DNA of 64,000 nt from Cheilinus undulatus (Eukaryota; Chordata; Actinopteri; Labriformes; Labridae): contig NC_054876.1 of NCBI RefSeq assembly GCF_018320785.1, positions 22,838,212-22,902,211 of the forward strand, written 5' to 3'. A program made the position numbers and the translations under genes. The notes below the pieces were generated by a model. The model worked only from the letters and a program-made list of their open reading frames with translations. It made no database searches and was not told the DNA's origin. Positions 61,077 to 64,000 of this stretch are shown here, in pieces; the stretch's first letter is position 1, and the number at the start of each line of letters is the position of its first letter.

Positions 61077-61213
61077 CGACGTTCATCCTTCTGTGGAGCA
61101 GAACATACTTGCTGACTGCTCCAGCATGGTGTCCTCAGGTAATCCAACACATCCCCGTCAGGATCACTGATGGCGTCCATGTCAGCTGTCAGGCCTTTTT
61201 TAACTGATTGGTG
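61077..61213 (-). other. Orphan exon-like ORF (possible terminal exon)
   Basis: After a consensus acceptor (ttgcttacag, ending at 61214) the minus strand is open for 45 codons: LHQSVKKGLTADMDAISDPDGDVLDYLRTPCWSSQQVCSAP and on to a stop. Its hydrophilic composition looks more like protein than the neighbouring random frames. I do not recognise it. It would be read in phase 0. It could be an alternative last exon of the F-box gene upstream, part of an unknown small gene, or chance. Confidence 0.25.
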
Positions 61214-63217
61214 AAGCTGTAAGCAAATGATAAGGTAATGCCTCCATGTGTCAAGAGGTGGACAAAACATCTATGCGGGTGGACAAAGGGATAACAAAAA
61301 CATTTGATATAAAATGATGACGGTCAACGACGAAAAAGCTGTAAAAGCACTGCTCTCAGTGGTGTGTTGGGTGACATGTTGCCATAAAAGCATAAGCGAC
61401 ATCAGCAGGTAGCTCTGCTTGCTTGTCAGTGATTTGTCCCCTCTCCCATTAGGTTTTGCTTTCAGGAGCTTCACAAGTGTTGAGTTCTTCGAGGTGTGTC
61501 CCTTGACTTTGTTTCTTCCACTTCAAATAAGGATGGAAAGTAACTAATTACATTTACTCAAATAACTGTAATTGAGTATTTTAAGTCCTTTTTTAAATCA
61601 CTACTTTAACACATAACTTAAGTGTATTTTGGGGTTTTGTACTTCTCTACATTTTAGAAAGCACTGAGTAGGCTACTTAATCAAAAAAGTGCGAAAAACT
61701 AAATCAAGGAGGTCCAAGCTTTCTTTGATTTTTACACAAGAATTATTTCACATTTCATCTGAAAACAGCCATTGCATTTTAGGTTAAGTCACACTGTAAC
61801 AAACAACAAGATTGGAAATCCATATTCTCTTGTAGTTATTGCACATTGTCTACAGTAATTTGAAGTGTATATTTATTTGTGTAGTTTGAGGACTGGAACA
61901 GATTATAAATTAGAGTGTTTTTTTGTTTTTTTTTTTAATGTGACTTTTTTACCGGTCATATCTTGATTTTGTCGACTCTGTCAGAGACATTAAATTGTAT
62001 TTTACTTTTTATTTTATTAATTCAAGATGAATGTCAAGTTTTCAGTTAGCTAATTCTGGTATTCTGTAAATAAAAGCATTTTTACACTTTTTCTTTTACT
62101 CATCTTTAGTATTTAATCTCTGAGTTTCACAGTTTTCTAAATTTATCTTTAATATTTATATTTTAAATTATTCTTTCTACAAAAAGTAGTTACTATTTCA
62201 TAAATATTTGTTGTTATTTTATCAGATAAGCAGAATAAAATGAAAAGAGGACAATGCTTTTTCTGTAAAACGAACAAAATTTTCATCTGACTAGTTTGAC
62301 CAACATCAGGTCTTCGCTGTCTTTGGTCAAAGGAGGAATCAGGCTGAAAGTTGGAAAATTGATCTTGTGGTGTATTGGTTGACTTTAGTCACAGTATATA
62401 AGTGTCATCACACACTGGCAGAAAAAAATTCTGGGAGCTCAGATTGAACTTAATTATGCTGAAGAGTCAATCTATAATGTTCATTTTTTCATCTTTTGTT
62501 ATTGTTCTAATAAATTTGATAGGGTGAAGTGAAAATTTCCTGTTATGTGATGAGATTTCAGTATTGAAGTAAAAGGAATACATTGACACTGATGCACTTT
62601 CACATGTACTAGCATTTAGTGAAAGATCTGCATAAATCTTGTCTTTCCCCTAAACGACGTCAGTAAATATTCAGAGTAGGAATTCCCCTAAAATCTAGTT
62701 TAATTTAGTTGGCATTTATTACTTAATTTGTTCAGGTAATGTCAGAAAAGAACTGGATATTTTTAAATGCAGTTTTATAAAAGCCAAGGTGATGTACATC
62801 TTCAAATGTCTTATCTGAACCAGTATGCACTGTCAGTGTGGCACTAATTATCCCTCATACAGCACTATTTGTCCAGCATATGTCTATGAATATTCATTGT
62901 GTTTCCTCAGGAGGTTTTCCCAAGAATGGGGGAATCAGTGAGGCAGTTCAAACAAGTCTTAGTCATTTATTAAATTATTTTTTGATATGGCAATGAATGA
63001 ACTCAAGCTGTCATGAGTTGTACTGGTTAATAATGAAGCACAAAGAGCAATATTTTGCAGGTTCAAGCTGAATTCATTTACGTGTGGTGTTTTGTCATAA
63101 ACTGGTTATAAAACACTCTTCTGTGCGTATGCATATGTGTGATATAGCCACAATTGTTATTGACATACACATATTTCTTTAGTGTTCACACAGCAGGTGT
63201 AATTAAATTGCCTTGTA
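61214..63217. other. Intergenic / 3' region of the F-box gene, no gene seen
   Basis: AT-rich. The minus strand has AATAAA-type signals within a few hundred bases of the F-box stop codon (plus-strand tttatt near 62966). No supported exon. Confidence 0.35.
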
Positions 63218-63851
63218 TCATTGTTGCCATCTTTTTCTTGTGAAATGGTTGACAAGACTAATCCTCTCCTGGCTGCTCCCCTGTTTCTCACTCATGCTGG
63301 GGAGGGGAATACGCTCACTCTGTAGAGAGGTCTCATAATAAGGACAGACTTTTAGATGAGCAGATATTGGAGGGATGTCCGCCATATGCCACGAGTCCAC
63401 TGGGGAGAAGAGATGACTAAACTCCCACACCTGGAGAGAATGTTTTGGGACAAAATCAGAGAGTTAATCATGGTGTGAAACACGAAAATGATGGATGGTT
63501 TGAATGAAACAGGATGTATCTCTCACAGGTTTGGCCTTCCACTTGGATGGTCGAGTTGAGTCGGCCTTTCTCTCCCAGCGGAGAGTGATCATCCCTCTCT
63601 CCTGCAGCAGAGACCAGCATACCTGCCTCATGAGCTTCGACACCAGAGCCAGCTGGGACAGGGACAGACTGTCCAGGAAACTGGCCATGTGGCACAGAAC
63701 CTCATAGGGGAGACAGCTCAGGGAGTCCTCCTCTCCTCCTGATTGTCCTCTTCTTATCAGAGCAGAGAAGTCTGCTGAGCTCTTTGACTGGGAGTCGTTA
63801 ACCTCTGAGGCTTCCAGCGTCGGACGCAGGTTGAAGGTCCTCAGCCGCTTA
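63218..63851 (-). CDS. F-box protein of the FBXO30/FBXO40 type, C-terminal exons (partial)
   Basis: Two exons: 63527-63851 and 63218-63430 (terminal, stop at 63218), joined in phase 0 (WKAKP-VWEF). The first carries an F-box, CLPYEVLCHMASFLDSLSLSQLALVSKLMRQVCWSLLQERGM, followed by ITLRWERK. The second reads VWEFSHLFSPVDSWHMADIPPISAHLKVCPYYE and ends RIPLPSMSEKQGSSQERISLVNHFTRKRWQQ. The order F-box, then WxFSxxF, then ADIxxxxxHLxxCPYY, then a short basic end matches FBXO30 and FBXO40, substrate receptors of SCF ubiquitin ligases that also have an N-terminal TRAF-type zinc finger. That N-terminal part would lie beyond position 64000. The exact paralog is undetermined. Confidence 0.8.
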
Positions 63852-64000
63852 CTGAAGGAAAAGCAAAATACAGGTCAGGGTTTCATTCATGCAAGCACAT
63901 AACAGTGCAAGTACAATATGAATTTCTTTTGTTTATAAAGAATCAAACAGCTTAGCTTAAAAATATCTCTACAGAGATTAGTAAGGTCTTTACAGGTATG

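Noticed and set aside
61271..61474. Hydrophobic minus-strand ORF (KQSYLLMSLMLLWQHV...)
   Set aside because: No acceptor or donor places it in a transcript and no family is recognisable; treated as chance.

Overview
The window is vertebrate nuclear DNA, almost certainly from a ray-finned (teleost) fish. The genes are spliced, introns make up most of the sequence, and there are several decayed Tc1-like transposons, hAT and TTAA-flanked MITEs, a tRNA-derived SINE and LINE remains. The gene order pafah1b1 (LIS1) - cluh - ccdc92b matches the order I know from human 17p13.3. All recognised genes are on the minus strand.

Layout: (1) 1-1795: a dead non-LTR retrotransposon in the intron after the last visible pafah1b1 exon. 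(2) 1796-10328: pafah1b1 coding exons for residues 1-300 of about 410; the final WD40 exons lie left of the window. (3) 10.3-28.4 kb: no coding exon seen. It holds a hAT MITE with an exact 8-bp target duplication, a perfect 23-bp-arm hairpin, two dead Tc1-like elements and SINE and LINE pieces. A CpG-rich, YY1-bearing segment at 28.4-28.8 kb is the likely pafah1b1 promoter. (4) 30.1-48.2 kb: a complete 28-coding-exon cluh gene (about 1,670 aa by my splice model). (5) 48.2-52.4 kb: candidate cluh leader exon and promoter, with a perfect three-unit heat-shock element and an RFX X-box-like palindrome. (6) 52.5-60.1 kb: complete ccdc92b (295 aa), whose second coding intron carries a dead Tc1 element and TTAA MITEs. 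(7) 61.1-61.2 kb: an orphan exon-like ORF. (8) 63.2-63.9 kb: the two 3' exons of an F-box gene of the FBXO30/FBXO40 type, continuing off the right edge.

The most interesting observation is the first coding exon of cluh. It splices in phase onto the conserved CLUH body and adds about 437 acidic, low-complexity residues. These begin Met-Gly-Asn with a nearby Cys-Cys pair (possible dual lipidation) and contain a cluster of TQT-type motifs resembling dynein light chain LC8 sites. Canonical CLUH is a cytosolic RNA-binding factor for mRNAs of mitochondrial proteins. This form could be membrane-tethered and coupled to dynein, whose regulator LIS1 is encoded next door. That link is inference.

All exon boundaries were read by eye from splice sites, phase and remembered family similarity; no alignment or transcript data were available.
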